A DNA stretch of 64,000 nucleotides from CAIOHW01 sp964432565 (GTDB lineage: Bacteria; Bdellovibrionota; UBA1018). The notes beneath the pieces were generated by a model that did not search any database, was not told the origin of the DNA, and worked only from the letters and a program-made list of their open reading frames with translations. A program made the translations under genes and the position numbers. Every line of letters begins with the position of its first letter. Within the stretch, counting starts at the first letter, position 1. Below, piece by piece: positions 50,810 through 60,021 of this stretch. The DNA lies in contig CAYSOA010000010.1 in assembly GCA_964432565.1 (NCBI GenBank), forward strand, positions 8,013 to 72,012. Reading direction: 5' to 3'.

Positions 50810-52507
50810 TCAGCGTTTGAAGCCGAAGTAGGCGCTAATGAAACCGGTGCGCGGTTCGGTCGTCAGGTCGAGCAGTGTCCAGCGCAGCCCCATGACATTC
50901 TCAGGCGGCCTGACCTGTGCCGCCAGCATGAGTGGCGTCTGTCGCAGCTCGGTGTCGAACTTTCGCAGTTCTTCGAGTACGTTATTGCGAACGATTCCCT
51001 TGAACAGGCCCAGCGTCGCGGCCTTGTCATCCACTTCGAGCGAGTCGAGATCCACCGATCTCAACGCGAGTGAGAACGAGGCATCTGCATTTCGAATGCC
51101 TTGGACGAAACCATCGAACTTCAGGCGAACATCCTTGCGAACGAAGAGGCGCTTGAAGCCGCCTCCCGAGGCCGTTTTGAGTGCCAGCTTCATTCGCAGC
51201 ATTCCGGCGGGCACCTTGCCGTCAATCTCCACTTTCGGGGCCTCGAAGAGATCGATCGTGGAGCCATCATTGAGAGGAATGCCCTCGAAGTAGCCCCGCC
51301 GGTGGCTCAGGGTGAGCATGCGGTTGATCAGTTCGGGATGAATTCCCACCGAAAAGTCGTAGGCTTTGGTGCGATCAAAGCGTGGTGTGGCGGCGAGCTT
51401 CAGAGGGGGACCAGCCGGAAGGTGCTCGTCCGAGATGGGGTCCTCCACGAAACTGGCGCCAACCAAATGCAGGGCGCCGTCCGGGCTGATGCCGACGCCT
51501 TCCGCGAATAGTCCCAGCTTGTACTCGGCAAGAGAGGCTTCGAGCGACTCAGGAGCTCCAATGGCGGGGATTGCGATGGCTTTATCGACGGTCGTCATCT
51601 GAAGCGGTTTGGCAATGACCTCAAACCACTTCGGCAGGTTCTCGCGAAGCGCGGCCCCCAGGTACTTCTGAAGCGCGCTGATCAGGGAATGCTTCTGCGA
51701 GCGCACCAGATCAAGAATCGGGGTGGGATTGAGAGCCAGCGTTCGTCCGTTGATCACTACTTCGATCTTCGGAAGCTGGATCTCGGGTGAAAAGTCAATG
51801 TCGGCGGGAATCTCGGACAGGTTGGAATGAAGCGAGTCGGTCGTGAGCGTGAACCGTCCCGCGCTCTTGAGATGAATGGAGAATTCTCCGGTGATCTTGA
51901 GTGGCTTGCTGCGCCCGCCAAGGGCCACTTGAATGTCCTGAATACCCAGCTCGCCCAGCCACTCATTGTTCTGGTCTCGGGCAAGCGCCTGTGCGGCCCT
52001 GATCTCGATCTGCGGCACGATCAGGTCGAGGCGAACTCGAATGCCATCGCGCGCCGGTGTGGTTCCAAGAATCTTCAGTGAAAGAGTTTCGAAGCTGGAG
52101 CAATACGAGAGGTTGAGGATTCGGGCATGAATTCGTGGCACTTCGAGTTCGATGCCGAGCAGCCATTTTCGAATCTCGGTCTGAATCTGTTCGAGGGCCG
52201 AGCGCTCGTCGGCGGTGGTCTCGATGGTCATGCCGTCAAGCGAAACGGGCTCTTCGGCCTGGTAGTCGATCTGGTCAAACTGCCGGGCTTGAATCGGAAA
52301 GCCCGAGCCTTCGATGACTGAAAGCAGGTCATCGGCAAAGAGCTGCTGGCCTTCGGGGGTGACCTTCAGCCACACACTCTGGTGAATCGCCGGATGAACC
52401 CGGGCGTGAACGAAGGGGGGCAGGAGGGCCCCACAAAGACTGAGACCGAGGGCTGCACCGGCAAACCGTCTGGGGGATCGGAGGGAGCTGAGAGAAGTCC
52501 GAATCAT
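50810..52507 (-). CDS. Exported protein, possibly lipid-binding (BPI/LBP-like)
   Basis: About 565 residues from ATG 52507 with a signal peptide (RRFAGAALGLSLCGALLPPFVHA). The mature protein is rich in amphipathic beta strands with LDLIVPQIEIRAAQAL, FTLTTDSLHSNLSEIPADIDF, PKIEVVINGRTLALN and a closing FISAYFGFK, a pattern like TULIP-fold proteins (BPI/LBP/CETP, SMP) that hold lipids in a hydrophobic tunnel. The comparison is by feel, without key residues. It would lie in the periplasm or outer membrane. An upstream start at 52543 adds 12 residues. Confidence 0.5.
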   Translation of the reverse strand: MIRTSLSSLRSPRRFAGAALGLSLCGALLPPFVHARVHPAIHQSVWLKVTPEGQQLFADDLLSVIEGSGFPIQARQFDQIDYQAEEPVSLDGMTIETTADERSALEQIQTEIRKWLLGIELEVPRIHARILNLSYCSSFETLSLKILGTTPARDGIRVRLDLIVPQIEIRAAQALARDQNNEWLGELGIQDIQVALGGRSKPLKITGEFSIHLKSAGRFTLTTDSLHSNLSEIPADIDFSPEIQLPKIEVVINGRTLALNPTPILDLVRSQKHSLISALQKYLGAALRENLPKWFEVIAKPLQMTTVDKAIAIPAIGAPESLEASLAEYKLGLFAEGVGISPDGALHLVGASFVEDPISDEHLPAGPPLKLAATPRFDRTKAYDFSVGIHPELINRMLTLSHRRGYFEGIPLNDGSTIDLFEAPKVEIDGKVPAGMLRMKLALKTASGGGFKRLFVRKDVRLKFDGFVQGIRNADASFSLALRSVDLDSLEVDDKAATLGLFKGIVRNNVLEELRKFDTELRQTPLMLAAQVRPPENVMGLRWTLLDLTTEPRTGFISAYFGFKR

Positions 52508-52608
52508 CGGGCGCACCCTACTTCTGGTGTTGCTGTGCGTCAAAGACTATTTTTCATGTTTTATTTCAAGGGCTTGCTCTTTGGCTGCGTCGGGTTCAGA
52601 CTGCGCTC

Positions 52609-53616
52609 ATGAAGCTCTCTGTCGCCCAGAAGTCGGTACTCGAACTCGTTCTGGCTCGCCTGAAGCGCTCTCAGCGGGTGCTTGTGGTCGGTGATGTGGG
52701 TCTCGATCGCTACACTGTCGGGGCGGTCGATCGGATTTCTCCCGAAGCTCCGGTGCCGATCGTCAGAGTCGAGAGTGAGTTCCTGAAGCTGGGGCTGGCC
52801 GCCAACGTCGCTGACAATCTGCGAGCGCTCGGAAGTGAGCCATGGCTGGTGGGTGTGGTCGGGGGTGACCGAGTGGCCGGTGACTTTCGGCGCGTTCTCA
52901 AGGCAGAGGCGATTTCAGATCGTCATCTGGTCGTCGATTCGAAGCGCCGAACCGTCCTCAAAGAGCGCATCGTCAGCGAGAGACAACAACTTTTACGGGT
53001 CGATTACGAAGATTCGGGTGCCGTCTCCGATGGGGCCTCACGGCGTCTGATTCAAAAGCTCGATCGCCTTGTCCCTCGTGCCGACATCGTGATTCTCGAG
53101 GATTACTGCAAGGGAATGCTTCGCCCCGAAGTCGTGAAGCACCTTTTCGCTCTGGCCCGGCGAGAGAAGAAGCCCGTTCTGGTGGATCCCAATGCCAAAA
53201 GTTTGCCGTCCCTCTATGATGGCGCCAGTCTGCTGACTCCGAATACCAAGGAAGCTGAGGCGCTCTCGGGAATTTCGATCGTCGATGAGGCCTCGCTCTT
53301 GAAAGCCGGAGCCGCCATTCTGAAAAAAACACGTGCGTCCCGGCTGATCATCACGCGCGGTAAGGACGGGATGGCCATTTTCGAGCGAGGCCGGCGGGGA
53401 GTGCAGGTCATTCCCACCTACGCACGCGAAGTCTATGACGTTTCGGGCGCCGGAGACACGGTGATTTCGGTGCTGGCGCTGGCCATCGGCGCCGGGGCAG
53501 CGATCGAGGATGCCGCCCGATTGGCCAATCTCGCTGCCGCCATTGAGGTCGGCAAGCGGGGAACTGCCACCGTCAGCCTGTCCGAGCTGAGTGAGGCATT
53601 GCAGGGCTGGGCGTAG
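52609..53616 (+). CDS. hldA: D-glycero-beta-D-manno-heptose 7-phosphate kinase (HldA/RfaE domain I)
   Basis: Phosphorylates heptose-7-phosphate for ADP-heptose synthesis, needed for LPS core. The 335-residue PfkB-family protein shows DRISPEAPVPIVRVESEFLKLGLAANVADNLRALG, the substrate-binding part of RfaE1, and YDVSGAGDTVISVLALAIGAG, the catalytic GAGD motif near residue 281. It lacks the C-terminal nucleotidyltransferase domain of bifunctional HldE, so a separate hldC should exist. It has no operon partner; it precedes the giant prepilin-like gene by 51 bases. Confidence 0.9.
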   Translation: MKLSVAQKSVLELVLARLKRSQRVLVVGDVGLDRYTVGAVDRISPEAPVPIVRVESEFLKLGLAANVADNLRALGSEPWLVGVVGGDRVAGDFRRVLKAEAISDRHLVVDSKRRTVLKERIVSERQQLLRVDYEDSGAVSDGASRRLIQKLDRLVPRADIVILEDYCKGMLRPEVVKHLFALARREKKPVLVDPNAKSLPSLYDGASLLTPNTKEAEALSGISIVDEASLLKAGAAILKKTRASRLIITRGKDGMAIFERGRRGVQVIPTYAREVYDVSGAGDTVISVLALAIGAGAAIEDAARLANLAAAIEVGKRGTATVSLSELSEALQGWA

Positions 53617-53667
53617 GCTTCCGGTCGAGACGCTAGACCTTTTTTCGGGCTCCGCTACACTTTGGGG

Positions 53668-56373
53668 ATGAACTCTCCCAAGGAGCTGGTGGCATCCAAC
53701 GCGGGTTTTTCACTGCTTGAGGGCCTGGTGGGTGCTGTCGTCGGCGGGCTCGTCATTTACGGCATTTCGGCCGGAATGGTGCAAAGCCTCAGGGTCGCCA
53801 AGGGCGTCGAAATGAAGACCGAGGTGAACAACTTTCACCAGCTCGTCAGCCTGGGGCTTGCCAGCAGTGGGGCCTGCACCAAGCTCCTGCCTTCGGGTTT
53901 TTCAGTGCCTTCAGACAAGCTTCCCGAGAAGGGAAGCGAATCCTGCGCGACTTGCATCTCTGAAGTATCTCAGATTCGGCTGGGAGGAACGACCTACCTC
54001 GCGGATCAGCGCACCAGGATCGGCTCGGGACTGGAGTTCGTCGGAGCGAAGCTGCGTCTTGATCGGCATCGAACGAAGCTTTCGGAAAAAGTGGACGAGT
54101 ATGAGGCCACCCTGCAGTACACGCTCGCCGGAAAGGCCAGCGGTGGTCTGGCCACTTACAACAAGGAGTTTCCGCTCCTGGTCGAACTCGAGCGCGAGTC
54201 TCCGACAGCGTCTTCGGCAACGCTCAGTTCGTGCTTCGGGATCGGTGCCACGAACTCAGGAACTGAGCTCTGCGACAAGATGGGAGGCGTCTGGCTGAAG
54301 AACGCCGAGGACGAGAAGTACTTTCCGAGGGAACGCTGCCACTTTGGCGGACAAATTGAACTCGACTCTCAAGAGTGGCCCGATCTTCTGGATTCCGAAG
54401 GCTATGTGAAGAACTCGGTGCGACCGATGGAGTGCCGGTACCGAGTGGGGTCCACCGTGTCTGCCTACAAGTGCCCGGGACGTGCCGAAGGCAGCACCCG
54501 AAAGGGCTGGACCTGCCACTACGTCAAGGGAGCACCAGGCAAGTGGTGGTATTCGTATGTCAGTGGGTTCACGACTACGGGCGGAGTGACCAAACCGATC
54601 TACTCGAGCGGCGCTGCCTACAACAAAGAGTGCACGGCAGGCGTCACTGCCGCTCGGAACAATTCCTTTTCAGAGCAGTTGAAGTTTCATGAACCGCTCG
54701 TCAAGGCCTTCAGCCCACAGGCGGACAGCTTCACGGGCTCGGGAGGCACGACTGCCGAGTATCTGGCCGAGTCTGACCGGCTGCCCACCGTTCAGTCCTG
54801 CCAGAAGCAGTGGGATGTCGACACCTGGACCCCCTGCGCGAATCCCCTGAATCCCGATCTCGCTCGTTCAGGAGGAGTGGGGGCGTGCATTTTTGTGCGA
54901 AACGGAGTGGTCGATGGCATCAGCAAGCTTGGCCCCGAAGTCACGGCGTTTTCGACTGCCAACAATGCCAGGAACTACACGGGATGGATGCAGGTCACCT
55001 CGGCACGCGCATTCGGGATGCTCGATTCGAGCGGAAACAAGCTTCCGACCCTCACCGAGGCCATCGGAACGCCCTGTTATCAGGTCGAGGTGAATGTCGC
55101 GGGGTACAGTGCGGGCGAGTTCGAATCACCCGTCTTCACGGCCGCAGGGGCGACGCCCGACGGCGGCTTTCAGCGGGTTGCCCAGTGCATCGTGGCGCTT
55201 CCCGCCACCAGGGGTGCTCCCGCCGGAGCGACCGTTCGCTACACCACGCTTTCGTGCTCGAAAAATGGCTCACTCGGGGGCGATCCTCTTTCCTGGACCG
55301 AGATCGAGAGTGACGAGTCGAGGCTCCCCGACGCTCTGAGTTCGTTGCAGATCGAGACGACGAGTTCGCCGGCTGGTGTCTTGAGCTTCGGCAAGCTCGT
55401 TCGAAGCAACTCCACGGCCACTGCTGCGCCAGGCGCTCCCGCCAATGCGCTCACCGACACCACCCAGTTGGATTCCGCAGACATCGTGCACGTCGTCTTC
55501 GAGGATCTCAATGGCGATGGTGAACCAGAAGACTGCTTGTATAAGCGTTCGGCACAGAAGTGGGGCTCTTCGGTGTCCGATGGCCAGAAGCGGCAGATCA
55601 CGGGGAGCTTGGATCAGGCCGCAAACGCTGGTGCCGCGTTTTTGTATGATGGCCGCACCTACGAGCGCACCACCGACTCGGGCACAAAGATGGCCAATCT
55701 CGCCTGCACGACTGCGGGGGCCCTCGATGTGGTTCCAGCTAATGAGCTGGTCGCTCTTCGAAACAAGATCAACGCCCAGATCGCGCTCGAGAGCAAAGCC
55801 GCCTCAGACTATCTCGCAGCGGATACCTGCGCCTATTTTCAGAACGCCAAGGTCACCAACCGAGCCAATGCGGTGATCGGTACGGTGAAAGATGCGTCGG
55901 CCACCTATACGGTTCTGAACGACGGAGCGTCGATCAAGGCAACTCTGGCCACTTCGGTGAAGCATCCACCCGTGACCTTGGCGAGTGCTGCGACGTCCAT
56001 TGGTCAAACCGCCCTCGAAAGCGCTTTCAACGGGTGGGTGTGGTTGAGGGCGGGAATCACCAAGGCTCGGTTTCGCACCGTGGACGATGGCGACCGCCAG
56101 GTGACCTGGAATGACCCGCTGAAGTCCTTCTCAGCGTCTCCACTAACGACATCGAAGCCCGTCCTGTTTTCTCAGGTGGAACTTTATCATCTCAGTGGAA
56201 GCTGGGTTCCCTTTCCGCCCCTCGGAAAGATCGCCAACCGCCAGTACTTCGTTCCGATGGGGACCTACAGCACCCCATCAGCCACCCGAAGACCCACCAT
56301 TGCCATCAATGGCGAGCTCTGCACTCAAGGGGTGCGCTTCAGGGCGGCGCCGCAGGGAGTGCAGTCGCAGTGA
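53668..56373 (+). CDS. Very large type IV prepilin-like protein, 901 residues
   Basis: The N-terminus (MNSPKELVASNAGFSLLEGLVGAVVGGLVIYGISAG) is a clear type IV prepilin leader: cleavage after Gly before FSLLE with Glu at mature position 5, then a hydrophobic helix. The remaining about 870 residues are a Cys-rich globular part (FGIGATNSGTELCDKM, SCATCISEV, DTCAYF), many times larger than normal pilins of 150 residues. It may form a pilus tip adhesin or minor pilin. The ATG at 53668 is chosen over an in-frame TTG two codons upstream. No pilus assembly genes are adjacent. Confidence 0.75.
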   Translation: MNSPKELVASNAGFSLLEGLVGAVVGGLVIYGISAGMVQSLRVAKGVEMKTEVNNFHQLVSLGLASSGACTKLLPSGFSVPSDKLPEKGSESCATCISEVSQIRLGGTTYLADQRTRIGSGLEFVGAKLRLDRHRTKLSEKVDEYEATLQYTLAGKASGGLATYNKEFPLLVELERESPTASSATLSSCFGIGATNSGTELCDKMGGVWLKNAEDEKYFPRERCHFGGQIELDSQEWPDLLDSEGYVKNSVRPMECRYRVGSTVSAYKCPGRAEGSTRKGWTCHYVKGAPGKWWYSYVSGFTTTGGVTKPIYSSGAAYNKECTAGVTAARNNSFSEQLKFHEPLVKAFSPQADSFTGSGGTTAEYLAESDRLPTVQSCQKQWDVDTWTPCANPLNPDLARSGGVGACIFVRNGVVDGISKLGPEVTAFSTANNARNYTGWMQVTSARAFGMLDSSGNKLPTLTEAIGTPCYQVEVNVAGYSAGEFESPVFTAAGATPDGGFQRVAQCIVALPATRGAPAGATVRYTTLSCSKNGSLGGDPLSWTEIESDESRLPDALSSLQIETTSSPAGVLSFGKLVRSNSTATAAPGAPANALTDTTQLDSADIVHVVFEDLNGDGEPEDCLYKRSAQKWGSSVSDGQKRQITGSLDQAANAGAAFLYDGRTYERTTDSGTKMANLACTTAGALDVVPANELVALRNKINAQIALESKAASDYLAADTCAYFQNAKVTNRANAVIGTVKDASATYTVLNDGASIKATLATSVKHPPVTLASAATSIGQTALESAFNGWVWLRAGITKARFRTVDDGDRQVTWNDPLKSFSASPLTTSKPVLFSQVELYHLSGSWVPFPPLGKIANRQYFVPMGTYSTPSATRRPTIAINGELCTQGVRFRAAPQGVQSQ

Positions 56374-56386
56374 TCGTCAAGACCGC

Positions 56387-56428
56387 GGCTGGTGCTCTGG
56401 GGCTGGTGCTCTGGGGCTGGTGCTCTGG
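56387..56428. repeat. 14-bp unit repeated three times in tandem
   Basis: GGCTGGTGCTCTGG occurs three times without change, from 13 bases after the prepilin-like gene stop to 33 bases before corA. It is non-coding. Slippage during replication could vary the copy number. Confidence 0.9.
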
Positions 56429-56461
56429 CACCTCGGTCCGCCCCTTGCTCCACGTTGAGGT

Positions 56462-57376
56462 GTGCCGCTCGCAAAACCAGCCTTCTGGACGGATCTCGTG
56501 GCGCCTACGGCCGAGCAGCTCGACGCTCTGAGTATCGAGCGGGGGCTGCATCCCGAGCTGGTTCGTGACTCGCTCGATCCCGAGCATCTGCCCAAGTTCG
56601 AACGCGTCGGTGAGCTGAATTTTTTGATTCTGCGTGCCTATCCCCTCAATGCCGTTTCTGGCGATCGAGTGGGCGACACCGTGCAGGAGCTGACCCAGAA
56701 GATTGCCGTCTTTTACACGAACGACTGGGTGCTCTCGCTGCACCGCACACCCATTCGCGGGCTCGAACGACTGCACGCCGAGTTGACTTCAGAGATTGAC
56801 CGGACGCCGCCGGCTGCGAGCGTCGCTCGCGTCATGGGGGGGATCTTCGATGTCGTGATGGCGAGCTACGAACCGCCGATCGAGGTGCTTCAGGACCAGC
56901 TCGAGGCGCTCGAACGCCATGTTTTTGGAGACAACGGCCAGGGGAGCTTCGAGATGTCGCAGGCCTATCTGCTCAAGCGCCGTGCTGCCGTGATTCGCCG
57001 AATGCTGCGCATGACGCAGGACCTGGTGCCGCGCTCATTGTCGTCATTCGAATCTCAGTCGAGCGTCATCCAGGATCTTCGCGAATCGGCCGAGCATCTT
57101 TATCTCTCGGCCGAAGAGGCGGGTGAGGGGGTCAACTCTCTGCTCGAGCTGCACCTGCTGCTCGCTTCACACCGCACGAACGAGGTGATTCGTGTGCTGA
57201 CCATCTTTTCGGTCTTTTTGCTGCCGCTGACGGTCATTACCGGAATTTACGGAATGAACTTTCGCGTCATGCCCGAGCTGGTGCATCCGTGGGGGTATCC
57301 GTTGACCTTGCTGGTCATGTTGCTGGTGACAGCTTTGGTTTATTTTTGGCTGCATCGACGGGGCTGGCTTCGCTGA
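56462..57376 (+). CDS. corA: CorA-type magnesium/cobalt transporter
   Basis: A 304-residue inner-membrane channel for Mg2+. The C-terminal part has two transmembrane helices, the first ending in the YGMNF signature (GIYGMNFRVMPELVHPWGYP) near residue 265, with a short acidic loop before the second helix. The N-terminal cytoplasmic funnel has the long helix around RRAAVIRRMLRMTQDLV. The start is a GTG at 56462 with no clear ribosome site, so the exact start is uncertain. A TP-rich lipoprotein gene follows after 28 bases. Confidence 0.9.
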   Translation: MPLAKPAFWTDLVAPTAEQLDALSIERGLHPELVRDSLDPEHLPKFERVGELNFLILRAYPLNAVSGDRVGDTVQELTQKIAVFYTNDWVLSLHRTPIRGLERLHAELTSEIDRTPPAASVARVMGGIFDVVMASYEPPIEVLQDQLEALERHVFGDNGQGSFEMSQAYLLKRRAAVIRRMLRMTQDLVPRSLSSFESQSSVIQDLRESAEHLYLSAEEAGEGVNSLLELHLLLASHRTNEVIRVLTIFSVFLLPLTVITGIYGMNFRVMPELVHPWGYPLTLLVMLLVTALVYFWLHRRGWLR

Positions 57377-57404
57377 CGGAGCAGGCCTTGCATGGCGCTG
57401 GCGC

Positions 57405-58109
57405 ATGAATCTCAATCAGAACGTTCGTTTCTTTCGATATGGGTGGATCTCTTCAGGCCTTTCGCTGGCACTGATGCTTTTGATGAGTGGGCTTCTGACG
57501 GGGTGCGACGATGATGACGTCACGCCGGCTCCGCAGCTCGCCCAGGCATCCAGCTGGATCGAGGTCTATGAGAAGCGCACCTGTGATGCAGCTGGCACTG
57601 GTCTGGGGAGCTGTCCCGCCGAGGACGGCTTTCATGTCGACACCGAGGGTGAAGTGGCGATTGGGCCAGAAAACGGTCCCGTCGATGCCGCAGGAACGCT
57701 GACGGTCACCGAGTCGAATGCCGTCATTCTTGCGGCAAACGCCGTGAATGATCAGAATCTGGCGAGTCTGCCGCTGCTTTGCGAAGTTTGGGTGCCCACG
57801 CCTGATGAGCAGGGCGTGGTGGTCAAGCTGCGCGACGAGAACCAGCTTTTGTGGACGGTATTTCAGAAAAGCGAAAGCCAGCTTCGGCTCTGTTACCGGG
57901 GAGATCGCGATCTGGCTGAGGCCTTGTATCAGGCGGTCGATCCGCTCCTCGACCTCTATGGGGTGACGCCGGAGCCGACTCCGACCCCCACGCCAAGTCC
58001 GACACCAACTCCAAGCCCAACGCCGACACCAACTCCAAGCCCAACGCCGACACCAACTCCAAGCCCAACGCCCACTCCAACGGGAACGGTGACGATCTTG
58101 CCGTCGTAA
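57405..58109 (+). CDS. Lipoprotein with a C-terminal Thr-Pro/Ser-Pro repeat
   Basis: A 234-residue protein. The signal has lipobox SGLLTGC (Cys near residue 34) followed by DDDD; Asp at +2 is an inner-membrane retention signal in enteric bacteria, though other groups differ. The middle has several Cys and no family I know. The C-terminus is a run of Thr-Pro/Ser-Pro (about residues 187-226) from a 24-bp DNA repeat, a likely stiff spacer, ending GTVTILPS. A strong hairpin follows the gene. Confidence 0.65.
   Translation: MNLNQNVRFFRYGWISSGLSLALMLLMSGLLTGCDDDDVTPAPQLAQASSWIEVYEKRTCDAAGTGLGSCPAEDGFHVDTEGEVAIGPENGPVDAAGTLTVTESNAVILAANAVNDQNLASLPLLCEVWVPTPDEQGVVVKLRDENQLLWTVFQKSESQLRLCYRGDRDLAEALYQAVDPLLDLYGVTPEPTPTPTPSPTPTPSPTPTPTPSPTPTPTPSPTPTPTGTVTILPS
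58003..58074 (+). repeat. 24-bp coding repeat for Thr-Pro/Ser-Pro
   Basis: Three units of 24 bases (58003-58026, 58027-58050, 58051-58074) follow each other; the third has a single change near its end. Each encodes eight residues of the Thr-Pro/Ser-Pro run at the C-terminus of the lipoprotein. Confidence 0.85.
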
Positions 58110-58122
58110 GGGCCTCAGGAAT

Positions 58123-58188
58123 GCTCGGGCGGGATGGGCTTGCCTCTCCCGCCCGAGCGTCATCGGATGGCTTCCCGCTCGCGCGGGA
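58123..58188. terminator. Two hairpins between convergent lipoprotein and ilvE genes
   Basis: GCTCGGGCGGGA (58123-58134) pairs perfectly with TCCCGCCCGAGC (58147-58158) over a 12-base loop. A second stem, TCCCGC/GCGGGA (58173-58178 and 58183-58188), abuts the ilvE stop. Between convergent genes this most likely stops transcription in both directions; there is no strong T-run. Confidence 0.6.
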
Positions 58189-59121
58189 TTAGACCTTGGT
58201 CAGCCAGCTCTTTGGAAATTCCGGCAGGTTTCCGCGAACCAATGCGTCGTAATCCTTCTTGAGCTGAAGGCTGATCGGACCTGGCTTGCCGGCATTCGAT
58301 CCGCGGCCAATGGCGCGGCGGTCGACTTCACGAACAGGGGTGATTTCGGCAGCCGTTCCCGTGAGAAAGATCTCGTCGGCGCAGTACAGCTCGTCGCGGG
58401 TCAGGCGGGCTTCAGCAATCGCGATTCCCTTTTTCTGAAAGTACTCGATCACCGTCTGACGGGTGATTCCGTTGAGGATCGAGGTCAGCGCAGTGGTCTT
58501 GACCTTGCCGTCACGAATCACGAACAGGTTTTCACCGGTGCCTTCGGTTAGAAAGCCTTCGGGATCGAGCATCAGCGCTTCGTCAAAGCCATTGGTGATG
58601 GCCTCGCGCTTGGCGAGCACGCCGTTGACGTACTGTCCGGTGATCTTGCCCTTGGTCATGCTCGAGTTGACGTGCGGACGAATGAAGCTGGAAACGGCCA
58701 GGCGGGTGCCCTCGTTGATGCCCTTGTCGCCCAGGTACGAGCCCCATTCCCAGGTGAGGATGGCCACATCGATGGGCGGATTGTCGCCCGGGTAGACGCC
58801 CAGCGGGCCGTCGCCCGTGAAGACGATCGGTCGGATGTAGCACTCTTCAAACCCATTGGCTCGACAGGCTTCGAGTGCCGCCTGGCAAAGCTCGTCCACC
58901 GAGTACGGCAGCTTCACTCCCAAAATCTTGCAACTCTCGTGAAGGCGCTCCATGTGCTCGGTCAGGCGAAAAACCGCCCCACCGCCACTGACCTGCTTGT
59001 AGGCGCGGATGCCCTCGAAGGCACCGACGCCGTAGTGCAGGGCGTGCGTGAAAAGGCTGATGCGGGCGCTCTCCGCGGGTAGAATCTTGCCGTTGTACCA
59101 AACCTGCGAGCCACGAGCCAT
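58189..59121 (-). CDS. ilvE: Branched-chain amino acid aminotransferase
   Basis: Transfers amino groups between 2-oxoglutarate/glutamate and Leu, Ile or Val keto acids using PLP. The 310-residue class IV aminotransferase has THALHYGVGAFEGIRAYK, YIRPIVFTGDGPLGVYPG, the PLP Lys in SSMTKGKITGQYVNGVLAKREA, and EALMLDPEGFLTEGTGENLFVI with TGTAAEITPVREVDRR, the family signatures. It is the last gene of the mutL-miaA-ppsR-ilvE run, 24 bases after ppsR. Confidence 0.95.
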   Translation of the reverse strand: MARGSQVWYNGKILPAESARISLFTHALHYGVGAFEGIRAYKQVSGGGAVFRLTEHMERLHESCKILGVKLPYSVDELCQAALEACRANGFEECYIRPIVFTGDGPLGVYPGDNPPIDVAILTWEWGSYLGDKGINEGTRLAVSSFIRPHVNSSMTKGKITGQYVNGVLAKREAITNGFDEALMLDPEGFLTEGTGENLFVIRDGKVKTTALTSILNGITRQTVIEYFQKKGIAIAEARLTRDELYCADEIFLTGTAAEITPVREVDRRAIGRGSNAGKPGPISLQLKKDYDALVRGNLPEFPKSWLTKV

Positions 59122-59145
59122 ACAATCACCTTTCCTTTTCAGGAG

Positions 59146-60021
59146 TTAAGACGGAATAGGGGGCATATTTTCCAAGGAATGCGATGGTGTCAAGCGCCGA
59201 GACGCCATCATGCGCGAGATCTCGCTGGCCGTCTCTTCGAGGGCCTTGCCGGTGACGTTAATCACAGGCCATCGGCGATTTCTTCGAAAAATCTCGTTGG
59301 CGTATTCGATTTCGGCCAGAACCTTGTCGGGATCGGCATAGTCGCCCCCGCGCTCCTGGCCAAGACGCTGCAGTCGGGCACGACGGATGATCAGCAGATC
59401 GTGGGCGTCAATGGTGAGTGCCACGATGCGGCGCTGGTCGATTTCAAAGATCTCCTGCGGCAGCTCGAATCCCTGAATCATCGGAATATTCGCCACTTTC
59501 CAGCCTTGATGCGACAGGTACATCGAAAGCGGGGTCTTGGAGGTTCGCGAAATTCCCAGGATGACCAGGTCGGCCTTGTCGAGGTCGGTGAGGTCGCGTC
59601 CATCATCGTGGGCAATGGTGTATTCCATGGCGTCGATGCGATGAAAGTACTCCTCGTTGACGTCATGCAGGAGTCCGGCGATCGACTTGGGTTCGAGGCC
59701 GAAGTATCCCCCCAAACCCTTGAGCAGTGGTCCCAGAAGATCGACCACCGGAATCTGTTTTTCGTTCGCCTTCTTCATCAGCAGAGCGCGCAGACCGGGA
59801 GAAACGATCGTAAAGACCAAAAGAGCCCGGTCTGCAGCCGCTTCAGAAACGACGGCATCGATTTGGGTTTCGTTACGGATGTTCTTGAAGCGAGAGAACA
59901 CGACATCGTGTTCCTGAAACTGCACCATGGCGGCCTTGATCATCTGGACGGCGGTCTCACCCGTTCCGTCCGAAACGAGCAGGACGCGCTTGTGAGGGGC
60001 AGGGGTTTGAGGCGAGGTCAT
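59146..60021 (-). CDS. ppsR: Phosphoenolpyruvate synthase regulatory protein (PpsR/DUF299)
   Basis: A bifunctional kinase/pyrophosphorylase that switches PEP synthase (or pyruvate phosphate dikinase) off by ADP-dependent Thr phosphorylation and on by phosphate. The 291-residue protein has VLLVSDGTGETAVQMIKAA at the start and a P-loop GISRTSKTPLSMYLS near residue 155, the family signature. The partner PEP synthase gene is not in this window. Its start overlaps the miaA stop by 4 bases, so it is cotranslated with miaA. Confidence 0.92.
   Translation of the reverse strand: MTSPQTPAPHKRVLLVSDGTGETAVQMIKAAMVQFQEHDVVFSRFKNIRNETQIDAVVSEAAADRALLVFTIVSPGLRALLMKKANEKQIPVVDLLGPLLKGLGGYFGLEPKSIAGLLHDVNEEYFHRIDAMEYTIAHDDGRDLTDLDKADLVILGISRTSKTPLSMYLSHQGWKVANIPMIQGFELPQEIFEIDQRRIVALTIDAHDLLIIRRARLQRLGQERGGDYADPDKVLAEIEYANEIFRRNRRWPVINVTGKALEETASEISRMMASRRLTPSHSLENMPPIPS

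Noticed and set aside
58003..58074. The repeat cluster near 58 kb as a CRISPR array
   Set aside because: Units are contiguous, without spacers, in frame and encode Thr-Pro; no cas genes are present.
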